64,000 nt of DNA from Methanobacterium_D oryzae. Its GTDB lineage: Archaea > Methanobacteriota > Methanobacteria > Methanobacteriales > Methanobacteriaceae. The DNA lies in NCBI RefSeq assembly GCF_050433505.1, contig NZ_JBNPXC010000003.1:213817-277816 (forward strand), written 5' to 3'. The translations under genes were made by a program, and so were the position numbers. Positions 32,250-39,975 of the stretch are shown one piece after another (within the stretch, counting starts at the first letter, position 1; every line of letters starts with the position of its first letter). The notes under the pieces were generated by a model, which had not been told where the DNA came from, made no database searches, and saw only the letters and a list, made by a program, of their open reading frames with translations.

Positions 32250-32915
32250 ATGTTAGTTTCCTTAAGCTTTGAAGAATCAGTTTCTCAAGATGTTGCAATC
32301 ATGGTGGATGTTTTAAGAGCAAGTACTACAATAACAGTCGCTTTAGATAATTTCAATGAAATTATTGCTGTAAAAGATAAAAATAAAGCTATCAGACTTG
32401 CAAAAACTCATAATGCAACCCTTGCAGGTGAAAGAGAAGGTGCAAAAATTTTGGGTTTTGAAACTGGAAATTCACCAGTTGAAATTAAAAACTTTAATGG
32501 TAATACATTAGTTTTAACAACAAGTAATGGTACAAGAATTCTTGAAGGAATGAGAGCAAAATCACTTGTAGGATCCTTTGTAAATGCTAGAGCGGTAGCC
32601 AAAACAGCATCAAAAATAGCAGATGACCATATAGAAATTGTAATGGCTGGAGTTAGGGGAAGATTTGCAATCGAGGATTTTTTAGGGGCTGGAGAAATAA
32701 TATCAAACCTTAAAAACTTTGAACTTGATGAAATGGCGCAAGCAGCTTACCTAGCATCAAGAGATGATGAGATGGTTAGTGAAGCTGTAAAAAATTCATT
32801 ATCTGCGCGGGGACTTAAAAAGCTCGGATTTGTTAATGATATTGATTTTTGTATTAAAAAAGATATATATAATGTAGTTCCATTTTATGAAGGTGGAATA
32901 ATTAAAAAATTATAA
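32250..32915 (+). CDS. comB: 2-phosphosulfolactate phosphatase ComB
   Basis: 221 residues. It removes phosphate from phosphosulfolactate in coenzyme M synthesis. The family segments VDVLRASTTI, LAGEREGAKILGF and LVLTTSNGTRIL are present. Coenzyme M is the substrate and product partner of the Mtr and Mcr enzymes encoded 5-15 kb away. It may share a transcript with the TRAM gene 51 bp upstream. Confidence 0.93.
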   Translation: MLVSLSFEESVSQDVAIMVDVLRASTTITVALDNFNEIIAVKDKNKAIRLAKTHNATLAGEREGAKILGFETGNSPVEIKNFNGNTLVLTTSNGTRILEGMRAKSLVGSFVNARAVAKTASKIADDHIEIVMAGVRGRFAIEDFLGAGEIISNLKNFELDEMAQAAYLASRDDEMVSEAVKNSLSARGLKKLGFVNDIDFCIKKDIYNVVPFYEGGIIKKL

Positions 32916-32971
32916 AAATTATTCATCCTTTTAAACCAAAAACATGATTAAAACTCAAATGAGATAATCCT

Positions 32972-34135
32972 ATGGCGCCAGAATCACTTGAAATAATCGG
33001 TACAGCACATGTATCAGAAAAAAGCATTGAAAAAGTTAGAAGCACAATTTTAGAGAAAAGTCCAGATGTAGTTGCTGTTGAATTAGATAAAAATCGTTAT
33101 TATAATTTGTTAAATGAAAAACATGGGAAAACTGAAAAAAAAGAGTTTCAAATAAAAGAATTAATAAAAGGAGATCAATTAACTCTATTTTTAGTTAGTG
33201 GATTTTTATCATATATGCAACGTAAAATTGGGGATGATGTCGGAGTAAAACCCGGATCAGAGATGATAGCAGCAATAGATGCTGCAAATGAAGTAGGAGC
33301 AAAGATCGCTTTAATAGATCGTGATATTTCAATAACATTAAACAGAGCATTAAATAAAATGAGCTTTATTGAGAAAATGAAGTTCATATACGGTTTAATA
33401 GCTTCTTTTTTCAGTAAAGATGAGGAAATTGAAGATATAGAAAGCATAACTGAGGGAGATGCTCTAGAGGAAGTAATGGGATATTTCCAAGAAATGTCAC
33501 CTAAAGCTTTCGATGTTTTAGTAACAGAAAGAGATGCATACATGGCAAGAATGCTCCTCGACATTAATGAAGAAAATGTTGTAGCTGTTGTCGGTGCTGG
33601 GCATAAAGAAGGAATTACAAAACACATGGAAAATCCAGAAAATATTCCTCCTCTTTATGAGCTTTTAAATGTTAAAAAATCAAAAATTTCATTTGGGAAA
33701 CTGATTTTATTTCTAATTCCAATTGTCTTTATTGGAATATTTGTACTGGCATTTTTAAATGGAATTAATATAAAAACAGGGATTATAGAATACGTATTAA
33801 TTACTGGCAGCTTGGCTTTTGCTGGATCTATATTATCTGGATCTAAGATTTATTCGGCGATAACTGCATTTTTAGTCGCGCCATTAACAGTTTTACATCC
33901 TCTTCTTGCTGCGGGATGGTTTTCAGGCCTTGTTGAAGCAAAACTTAGAAAGGTAGGAATGGATGATTTATCCAATTTTAAAGAATGCGAAAGTCTAAGG
34001 GATTTCTGGAAAAATAACCTTTTTAGAGTTTTATTAGTTGTAGTAGGAACTAATATTGGGGCAACATTAGGAACTCTTATTTTAATACCAAACGTCGTAT
34101 ATCCCCTTTTAAGTAAGATTTTTGGATTGGGATAA
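32972..34135 (+). CDS. TraB/PrgY family membrane protein
   Basis: 387 residues. The N-terminal EIIGTAHVSEKSIEKV is the TraB signature GTAHVS. A second conserved part is VVAVVGAGHKEGI near residue 210. The last ~150 residues hold three to four membrane segments. The family is related to Tiki-like metal-dependent peptidase folds, but the archaeal activity is not known. The start follows a weak leader. It runs in the same direction as comB. Confidence 0.88.
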   Translation: MAPESLEIIGTAHVSEKSIEKVRSTILEKSPDVVAVELDKNRYYNLLNEKHGKTEKKEFQIKELIKGDQLTLFLVSGFLSYMQRKIGDDVGVKPGSEMIAAIDAANEVGAKIALIDRDISITLNRALNKMSFIEKMKFIYGLIASFFSKDEEIEDIESITEGDALEEVMGYFQEMSPKAFDVLVTERDAYMARMLLDINEENVVAVVGAGHKEGITKHMENPENIPPLYELLNVKKSKISFGKLILFLIPIVFIGIFVLAFLNGINIKTGIIEYVLITGSLAFAGSILSGSKIYSAITAFLVAPLTVLHPLLAAGWFSGLVEAKLRKVGMDDLSNFKECESLRDFWKNNLFRVLLVVVGTNIGATLGTLILIPNVVYPLLSKIFGLG

Positions 34136-34270
34136 GTTTAAAATAAACAATTGATTTTAGTTTGAACACTTATTGAAAAATTTAAATGATGAGAAATACA
34201 ATATTAATAAAAATAGAAAATTTAAAAATATATTTAAATCATATTTATTTCAAAAAATAGTGTGATAGTG

Positions 34271-34483
34271 ATGTATATTGTATTTAGATGTGATTGTGGA
34301 CGTGCAATGTACTCAAGAGAGGATGTCATTTCTAAGAAATGTGTTTGTGGCAAAACTTTTAAGATGAAAAGTAGAAGAATCATTGCCAAAACAGAAGATG
34401 CACAACTAGCATCTGAAAAAGTTAGAGAATTACAGGAAGAAAAATATGGCAGTGCATTCTTTACAACTGCCGATAAAATTTAA
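34271..34483 (+). CDS. DUF1922-like zinc-ribbon protein
   Basis: 70 residues from ATG 34271. Two cysteine pairs (CDCG and CVCG, about residues 6-8 and 21-23) make a small zinc ribbon. The remainder is a charged helix (AQLASEKVRELQEEKYG). Matches the archaeal DUF1922 family; function unknown. GTG 34262 is part of the ribosome binding region. Confidence 0.8.
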   Translation: MYIVFRCDCGRAMYSREDVISKKCVCGKTFKMKSRRIIAKTEDAQLASEKVRELQEEKYGSAFFTTADKI

Positions 34484-34522
34484 TTTAAAGTTATAATTAA
34501 TTATAAAACCTTCTTTAATCTC

Positions 34523-36112
34523 ATGATAAGCAGCATCTATAATATCACAAAAAAAGGCGAAAGAAAGAATATAGAATTTAAGGAAAGCCTTAAAATAGAT
34601 TATCATCTACAAAAGGATAGGAAACAACGTCTTGCATCTCAAATGAAATATCGTATGGAGAGAGGTAATGGCGAAGCAATTTATTTTATTGGTGTTGATG
34701 ATGATGGTAATCTAATTGGTTTATCAAGCCAAAATATTGAAGAATCATTATTTGTTTTAAAAAATGTTGCAGAAGAAATAAGTTCGATGCCTTTAAAAAT
34801 TGAAAAATATTCTGTTGATGGTGGCCAGATTGCTAGAGTTTTTATTGGGAAAAATAACCACTCTAAAAAAGATCATATGCTTGTTGGAGTTGCAGGACAT
34901 GTGGATCATGGAAAAAGCACATTGGTTGGGACACTTACAACAGGGAGTCTTGATAATGGCTCTGGTAGAACAAGGATATTCTTGGATCTTCAAAAACATG
35001 AAATAGAGAGAGGGCTATCTGCAGATCTTTCATTTGCAATCTATGGATTTAATAACAACGAACCAGTTAGAGTTAAAAATCCCCTTAACAAAAAAGATAA
35101 AGCGAAGCTTGTTGAAGATTGCAATAAACTAATATGTTTTGTAGATACAGTAGGGCATGAACCATGGCTTAGAACAACAATAAGAGGAATTGTAGGCCAA
35201 AAACTGGACTATGGCCTCGTCACAGTTGCAGCTGATCAAGGGCCAACTCATATTACCAAAGAACATTTAGGAATTATAATGGCCATGGAATTACCTGTTG
35301 TTGTTGCAATCACCAAAATCGACATGGTAAGTGATGAGAGAGTAATAGAAACCAAAAACAAAGTATTTGATCTTTTAAAACTTGTTGGAAGAATTCCTTT
35401 TATGATAAAGAGCACTGAAGATGCCAAATTTGTTGCAGAAAATGCTAATCCCCATTTAGTTCCTATAATAAAGGTTTCATCATTAACTGGTGAAGGTTTA
35501 AATCTTCTTGATGAGTTATTTTTAAATTTACCCATCGAATCTAAAGATAAAGACTCTTCAAAACCTTTTATGATGTATATTGATAAAATATATTCTGTTG
35601 TAGGTGTGGGAGTAGTTGTAAGTGGAACAATAAGACAGGGAAAAGTAAAAAGTGGGGAAAAATTACTTTTAGGTCCTGATGGGTCTGGAAAATTTATGGA
35701 TGTCCGAGCGAAATCTATTGAAATGCATTATTATAAAAAAGATTCTGCTGAAGCTGGAGAAGTTGTTGGAATCTCCATTAAAGGCGTAAATATTGATAAT
35801 ATAAAAAGAGGAATGATACTCTGTTCTCCAGATTATGATAAAACTCCAGTTAGAGAATTTGAAGCAGATGTAGCTATATTAGTGCATCCAACTACAATTA
35901 AAGAAGGATATGAATGTATAACTCACATTGAAACAATTTCTGAAACTGTAAAATTTGAACCATTGGATAAAGAGTATATGTCTGCTGGAGATAAGGGTAA
36001 AGTTAGAATGAGGTTTAAATATAGACCATTTTGTATTAAAGAAGGTCAAAAGATTATTTTTAGAGAAGGAAGAAGTAAAGGAATTGGTTCCGTTACAAAG
36101 ATTATTGAATAA
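34523..36112 (+). CDS. GTPBP1-type translational GTPase
   Basis: 529 residues. An N-terminal extension of ~115 residues precedes an EF-Tu-like G domain: G1 GHVDHGKST (residues 125-133), G3 DTVGHE and G4 TKID. Two EF-Tu beta-barrel domains follow. The closest type is the archaeal/eukaryal GTPBP1 group (COG5258). These are implicated in elongation-factor-like or ribosome rescue roles; the exact task in archaea is unsettled. It is not SelB or aIF2-gamma, whose signature segments are missing. Single gene with a weak leader (AATCTC). Confidence 0.85.
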   Translation: MISSIYNITKKGERKNIEFKESLKIDYHLQKDRKQRLASQMKYRMERGNGEAIYFIGVDDDGNLIGLSSQNIEESLFVLKNVAEEISSMPLKIEKYSVDGGQIARVFIGKNNHSKKDHMLVGVAGHVDHGKSTLVGTLTTGSLDNGSGRTRIFLDLQKHEIERGLSADLSFAIYGFNNNEPVRVKNPLNKKDKAKLVEDCNKLICFVDTVGHEPWLRTTIRGIVGQKLDYGLVTVAADQGPTHITKEHLGIIMAMELPVVVAITKIDMVSDERVIETKNKVFDLLKLVGRIPFMIKSTEDAKFVAENANPHLVPIIKVSSLTGEGLNLLDELFLNLPIESKDKDSSKPFMMYIDKIYSVVGVGVVVSGTIRQGKVKSGEKLLLGPDGSGKFMDVRAKSIEMHYYKKDSAEAGEVVGISIKGVNIDNIKRGMILCSPDYDKTPVREFEADVAILVHPTTIKEGYECITHIETISETVKFEPLDKEYMSAGDKGKVRMRFKYRPFCIKEGQKIIFREGRSKGIGSVTKIIE

Positions 36113-36323
36113 AATAATTAGTTTTAAGCTTAATTTTAAATAATTTCCACTTAAATATGTTAAATTTCTAATTAAAGGTGTTTTAATGATTTTTATTTTC
36201 ATTTCGAGGATATATAAGTAATATAAATAGTTTTTGGCTATTATTATTCGAAAAATTAATTTATATTAATTTACATATTTATCTTAATAATTTATATGGT
36301 TATTGTGTTTTGGAGGTGAAATG

Positions 36324-36980
36324 ATGAGAAAAATAATTGGAGCCCTAATTTGTTTATTACTAATATTCTCTGTTATTGATGCCAGTTCTGCAATTTATCT
36401 AGGTGGAACTTCCTATGGTTATGTCGAGAAATTTAACTATGGAAATCAAAGCTCAAACCAAAAAATAGTTATAATAACTGGCGTTCATCCAAAAGAATAT
36501 GGATTTCACAATGCCATATCCCGCGTTGTTAAAAACAAGTCAAGTATTGAACATAAACGATATATAGTGTATAAAGTTCATGTAACAAAAGACGCTTCTG
36601 ATTATTATAAAGGACGGATGAATGGGCAATTATTAGCTCAAAAATTCGTAGTTCCTGATGTAATTAAAATTAAACCAAAATTAGCATTTGATATCCATGA
36701 AAACAGATATACTACTAGTGGTTATACTTATCCAAGGTTTCTTTATCCAATATCCAAAGACCAGTATACATTAGGTATTGCTAAATTTATAACCTATAGA
36801 ATGACATTCCTAAAAATTTACAGTCCTCCAAATCCAACAAGCGTTAGGTATGTTACTCAGCCAATTGCTGATCAAGGAATACCTACAATAGTCTATGAAA
36901 CATATATGTATGATTCAGCCGCCAGAAAAGCATCAGATGCAAATTTATTTGTAAAAACAGTTGATAATATGCTTCTTTAA
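36324..36980 (+). CDS. Secreted M14-like/deacylase-like protein
   Basis: 218 residues from ATG 36324, after a perfect GGAGGTGA. ATG 36321 is also possible. The signal peptide is MRKIIGALICLLLIFSVI with a cleavage-like ASSA. The mature part has TGVHPKEYGFHNAI (an HxxE pair), LAFDIHENRY (a second His) and IPTIVYETYMYD (a late Glu). That is the order of zinc ligands and general base in M14 carboxypeptidases and aspartoacylase-like enzymes. I do not recognise a named family. Because it would act outside the cell in a pseudomurein organism, a wall-peptide substrate is conceivable. Confidence 0.65.
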   Translation: MRKIIGALICLLLIFSVIDASSAIYLGGTSYGYVEKFNYGNQSSNQKIVIITGVHPKEYGFHNAISRVVKNKSSIEHKRYIVYKVHVTKDASDYYKGRMNGQLLAQKFVVPDVIKIKPKLAFDIHENRYTTSGYTYPRFLYPISKDQYTLGIAKFITYRMTFLKIYSPPNPTSVRYVTQPIADQGIPTIVYETYMYDSAARKASDANLFVKTVDNMLL

Positions 36981-37013
36981 AAATCTTATATTTTTTTATA
37001 GTAAAAAATAAAA

Positions 37014-37865
37014 TTAATCTAAAATTAATTTATTTATCTCTTCAAACATTTCACAAGCCTTACAAACATTTAAAGATGATGGTTCACCGCATTTTTCACA
37101 TTCATATAGCTTAATTGGCTTTTTTTGAAGTTGAAGTGTTTTATCAAATGACTTCAATATATTTGCTTTCGTTCCCTTTCTGTTAGATTCCATTTTATTT
37201 AAAAATTCCTTTATTTTAGATCTTGCTGACATATGGGAATAAGGACACTCTGCAAAATGCACATCAATATTATTTAAGATTGCCCATGTTCCAACATCTT
37301 TTTCTGGCACATTCCAGAGTGGTTTTATTCTGGGAATTAATTTAGGGTGAATTGTATCAAGTTTCGGTCCGAACTTTGGAAATCTCTTAAAATCAGCTCT
37401 TGCAAATGTCATCAGAAAAGATTGAATTTCATCGTCAAGATTATGACCTGTTGCAATCTTACTTGCTCCAACTTCATATGCGGTCTTGTTTAGCAAATAT
37501 CTCCTAAAAACCCCGCAAGGTATGCATGCACTCTTATAAAAACTAAAAATATCATCAAGCTTAAAATTAAATTCTCCAGAAAACGATTTTTCTATTAATT
37601 TAATTCCTAATGATTTAGCATTCTCTCTTGCTACTTCTACACCTTCATTTCTATATCCAGAAATTCCTTCATCAATAGTTATAGTCACTAAATCAAGATT
37701 ATATTCTTCTTTTAATGCATTTAGCATGTGTAATGTTAAGATACTGTCTTTTCCTCCAGAAAGTGCTACAGCTATCTTTTCATTTTCCTCAAGCAATTTA
37801 TAATCTTTAACCGTTTTTCTGACATTGCTCCGGATGTATCCATTGAATTCTTTTTTACTAACCAT
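37014..37865 (-). CDS. TtuA/Ncs6-like tRNA thiolation protein (short N-terminus)
   Basis: 283 residues. The PP-loop SGGKDS near residue 35 and the PCG motif (ACIPCGVFRR) are those of TIGR00269 proteins that make 2-thiouridine in tRNA. The C-terminal zinc ribbon is present (CEKCG...CKAC). The usual N-terminal zinc ribbon is absent, as the protein begins at what is normally residue ~20-25. No cysteine-coding frame continues upstream, because the next 85 bp are AT-rich. Either the start was lost or this is a naturally shortened paralogue. Confidence 0.8.
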   Translation of the reverse strand: MVSKKEFNGYIRSNVRKTVKDYKLLEENEKIAVALSGGKDSILTLHMLNALKEEYNLDLVTITIDEGISGYRNEGVEVARENAKSLGIKLIEKSFSGEFNFKLDDIFSFYKSACIPCGVFRRYLLNKTAYEVGASKIATGHNLDDEIQSFLMTFARADFKRFPKFGPKLDTIHPKLIPRIKPLWNVPEKDVGTWAILNNIDVHFAECPYSHMSARSKIKEFLNKMESNRKGTKANILKSFDKTLQLQKKPIKLYECEKCGEPSSLNVCKACEMFEEINKLILD

Positions 37866-37977
37866 AAGAAAACCTTACTTATAAAATATTTTTAAATCAT
37901 TTACATTTTGTTGAAAGTTTTAAAATTATCAAATTAGTGAGAAAAGTTATATGATAATTCATACAATATATATTATC

Positions 37978-38277
37978 ATGATAACAGCAGAACTTACCGT
38001 GATCCCCATAGGAACTTCTGATACAAGTTTAAGTAAATATGTGGCTGTTGCAGTATCCACTTTAGATAAAATGGGGATGAAATATCAAATAAATGGTGTA
38101 GGTACTTTAATAGAAACAGAAAATGCTGAAAAATTATTTGATGCTGTTAAAGCTGTTCATGAAGCAATATTTAATGAAGGAGCAAAAAGAGTTTCAACCC
38201 ACGTAAAAATAGATGATAGAAGAGATGTTGAAAAAACAATGGAAGAAAAAGTCAAATCAGTTAAAGAAAAACTCTAA
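37978..38277 (+). CDS. MTH1187/YqgV-family thiamine-binding-like protein
   Basis: 99 residues from ATG 37978, which gives the family N-terminus MITAELTVIPIGT. An upstream ATG at 37951 gives a poor extension. The ferredoxin-like fold proteins of this group (TIGR00106) form tetramers and some bind thiamine or its precursor. Later segments VGTLIETE and STHVKIDDR fit. Divergent from the thiolation gene. Confidence 0.88.
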   Translation: MITAELTVIPIGTSDTSLSKYVAVAVSTLDKMGMKYQINGVGTLIETENAEKLFDAVKAVHEAIFNEGAKRVSTHVKIDDRRDVEKTMEEKVKSVKEKL

Positions 38278-38329
38278 AACTTTTTTCAGTAAATGTTTCT
38301 ATTTAAATATACTCGAATTTTATTTATTT

Positions 38330-39427
38330 TTATTTGCTTAAAACATCTTCTGAACCTTTTTCAAGCACTGAAACTATTTTTTCAAGGTCTTCATTATTTA
38401 GTCCTGGATGAACAGGTATAGAAATAACTTCACGAGCTGCTTTTTCAGCTTCTAGGCATTCAGCTTTAAATCCAAGATCTTGATAAAGCTTTTGAGCATA
38501 AATTGGCCTTGGATAATGAATTCCAGTTCCAATTCCATTATTATTTAAAAATTCGATTAATTGATCTCTGTTTTTAGAAACTCTAATTGTATATTGATGG
38601 AATACGTGTCTAACATCTTTTTGGACATAAGGAGGTTGAATTCTTTCTATATTATTTATATGATCTGTTAGATATTCTGCATTTTTAATACGTTTTTCAT
38701 TAAAGCCTTCCAGTCTTTTTATTTGAGCTACTCCAATTGCTGCTGAAACATCAGTCATTCTGAAATTATATCCTAAAATAACATGTTCATATCTTTCACT
38801 TTCACCGTGTGCCCTTAAGGCACGTGCATCATGATCAAATTCATCATCATTTGTGGTTATAATTCCCCCTTCGCTTGTAGTGATGTTTTTTGTTGGATAA
38901 AAACTGAAACATGCCATATCTCCAAGATTTCCAACTTTTCTATCTTTATAGATAGCCCCATGAGCTTGTGCAGCATCTTCAATAACTTTTAATTCATGAT
39001 CTTTGGCTATTTTATTTATTGGATCCATATCTGCTGGTTGGCCGTAAAGATGTACTGGCATTATGGCCTTTGTTTTATCAGTGATGGCTTCCTCGATTTT
39101 TTCAGAGTTGATATTGTATGTTTTAGGATCTATATCCACAAATACTGGCTTTGCACCCGCATAAAGAACAGAATTAGCTGTTGCTGCAAAAGAGAAAGGT
39201 GTTGTTATTACCTCATCTCCTTTACCTATACCCGCACAAAGTAGTGCTACGTGTAATGCTGTAGTTCCAGAGCTTGTTGCAATAGCATGAGGAACTCCTA
39301 TATACTCTGCAAATATATTTTCAAATTCAGCTACTTTTGGCCCTTGAGCAATAAATCCTGATTTTAAAACATTAATTACTTCTTGAATCTCTTCTTCGCC
39401 AATAAATGGCTTAGCAATTGGTATCAT
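38330..39427 (-). CDS. DegT/DnrJ/EryC1-family aminotransferase
   Basis: 365 residues. PLP enzyme that aminates a nucleotide-linked keto sugar. The Schiff-base lysine is in FSFYPTKNIT. Other family segments are ATSSGTTALHVAL, EDAAQAHGA and RMTDVSAAIG. Likely role: amino-sugar formation for wall or surface glycans. It starts MIPIAKPFIGEEE, typical of the family. Single gene, with AAGGAGATATTTA before the ATG. The substrate cannot be told from sequence. Confidence 0.9.
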   Translation of the reverse strand: MIPIAKPFIGEEEIQEVINVLKSGFIAQGPKVAEFENIFAEYIGVPHAIATSSGTTALHVALLCAGIGKGDEVITTPFSFAATANSVLYAGAKPVFVDIDPKTYNINSEKIEEAITDKTKAIMPVHLYGQPADMDPINKIAKDHELKVIEDAAQAHGAIYKDRKVGNLGDMACFSFYPTKNITTSEGGIITTNDDEFDHDARALRAHGESERYEHVILGYNFRMTDVSAAIGVAQIKRLEGFNEKRIKNAEYLTDHINNIERIQPPYVQKDVRHVFHQYTIRVSKNRDQLIEFLNNNGIGTGIHYPRPIYAQKLYQDLGFKAECLEAEKAAREVISIPVHPGLNNEDLEKIVSVLEKGSEDVLSK

Positions 39428-39882
39428 TAAATATCTCCTTAATAAACTAACGATTAATTTTTAAAAATAATAGATTACATGTTACATATTATTATATGAA
39501 AATCTTTTAATTACAATTATATTACTATTTATCTAATGGACACACTATAAAAATGTTATTTCTATTTTTCAAATTCAAGTGATTATACTTACAATAATTA
39601 AAAGTAAGTTCAATAATATTCCTTTAAATCAAAAATACATATGATTTCAACTAATCACAAGCCCCTTATTAAACATAACTCATACACTTTTTATAATACC
39701 TTTCATTCTTCTTAGTGGTTCTTTAAAATTCAAATTATCTGTTTAATTTCACTTTGAGTGTATTAAGGCAATAATTATCTTAATGTATTTTTTAGGTCCC
39801 TAACTTGTTTCTTGAAAACGCCTTTAAATTAGCTTAATTTTGAATTAAGCCCATATAATTACTTTTTTAGAACTTGATTTTT
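39428..39882. other. Long intergenic region before the wall hydrolase
   Basis: About 455 bp without a convincing open frame. One perfect inverted repeat, GCTTAATT-TTG-AATTAAGC (39833-39851), lies about 40 bp before the TATA box and may be a regulator site or terminator. The rest is AT-rich. Confidence 0.45.
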
Positions 39883-39972
39883 CGAAACATTTATATAGTT
39901 TGACACTAAATTAGTGCCTACCCAGAAAAATATTCCTCAGGAGTATTTTTGTGATTGGGAATCGGAGGCGGT
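39883..39972 (+). promoter_or_regulatory. Promoter and leader of the pseudomurein hydrolase
   Basis: TATA box TTTATATA at 39890-39897. A perfect inverted repeat CACTAA-A-TTAGTG (39904-39916) lies between the TATA box and the expected start site. A leader hairpin AAAAATA/TATTTTT with TCCT/AGGA extension (about 39926-39950) buries one AGGAG. A free GGAGG is at 39964-39968. Confidence 0.6.
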
Positions 39973-39975
39973 ATA

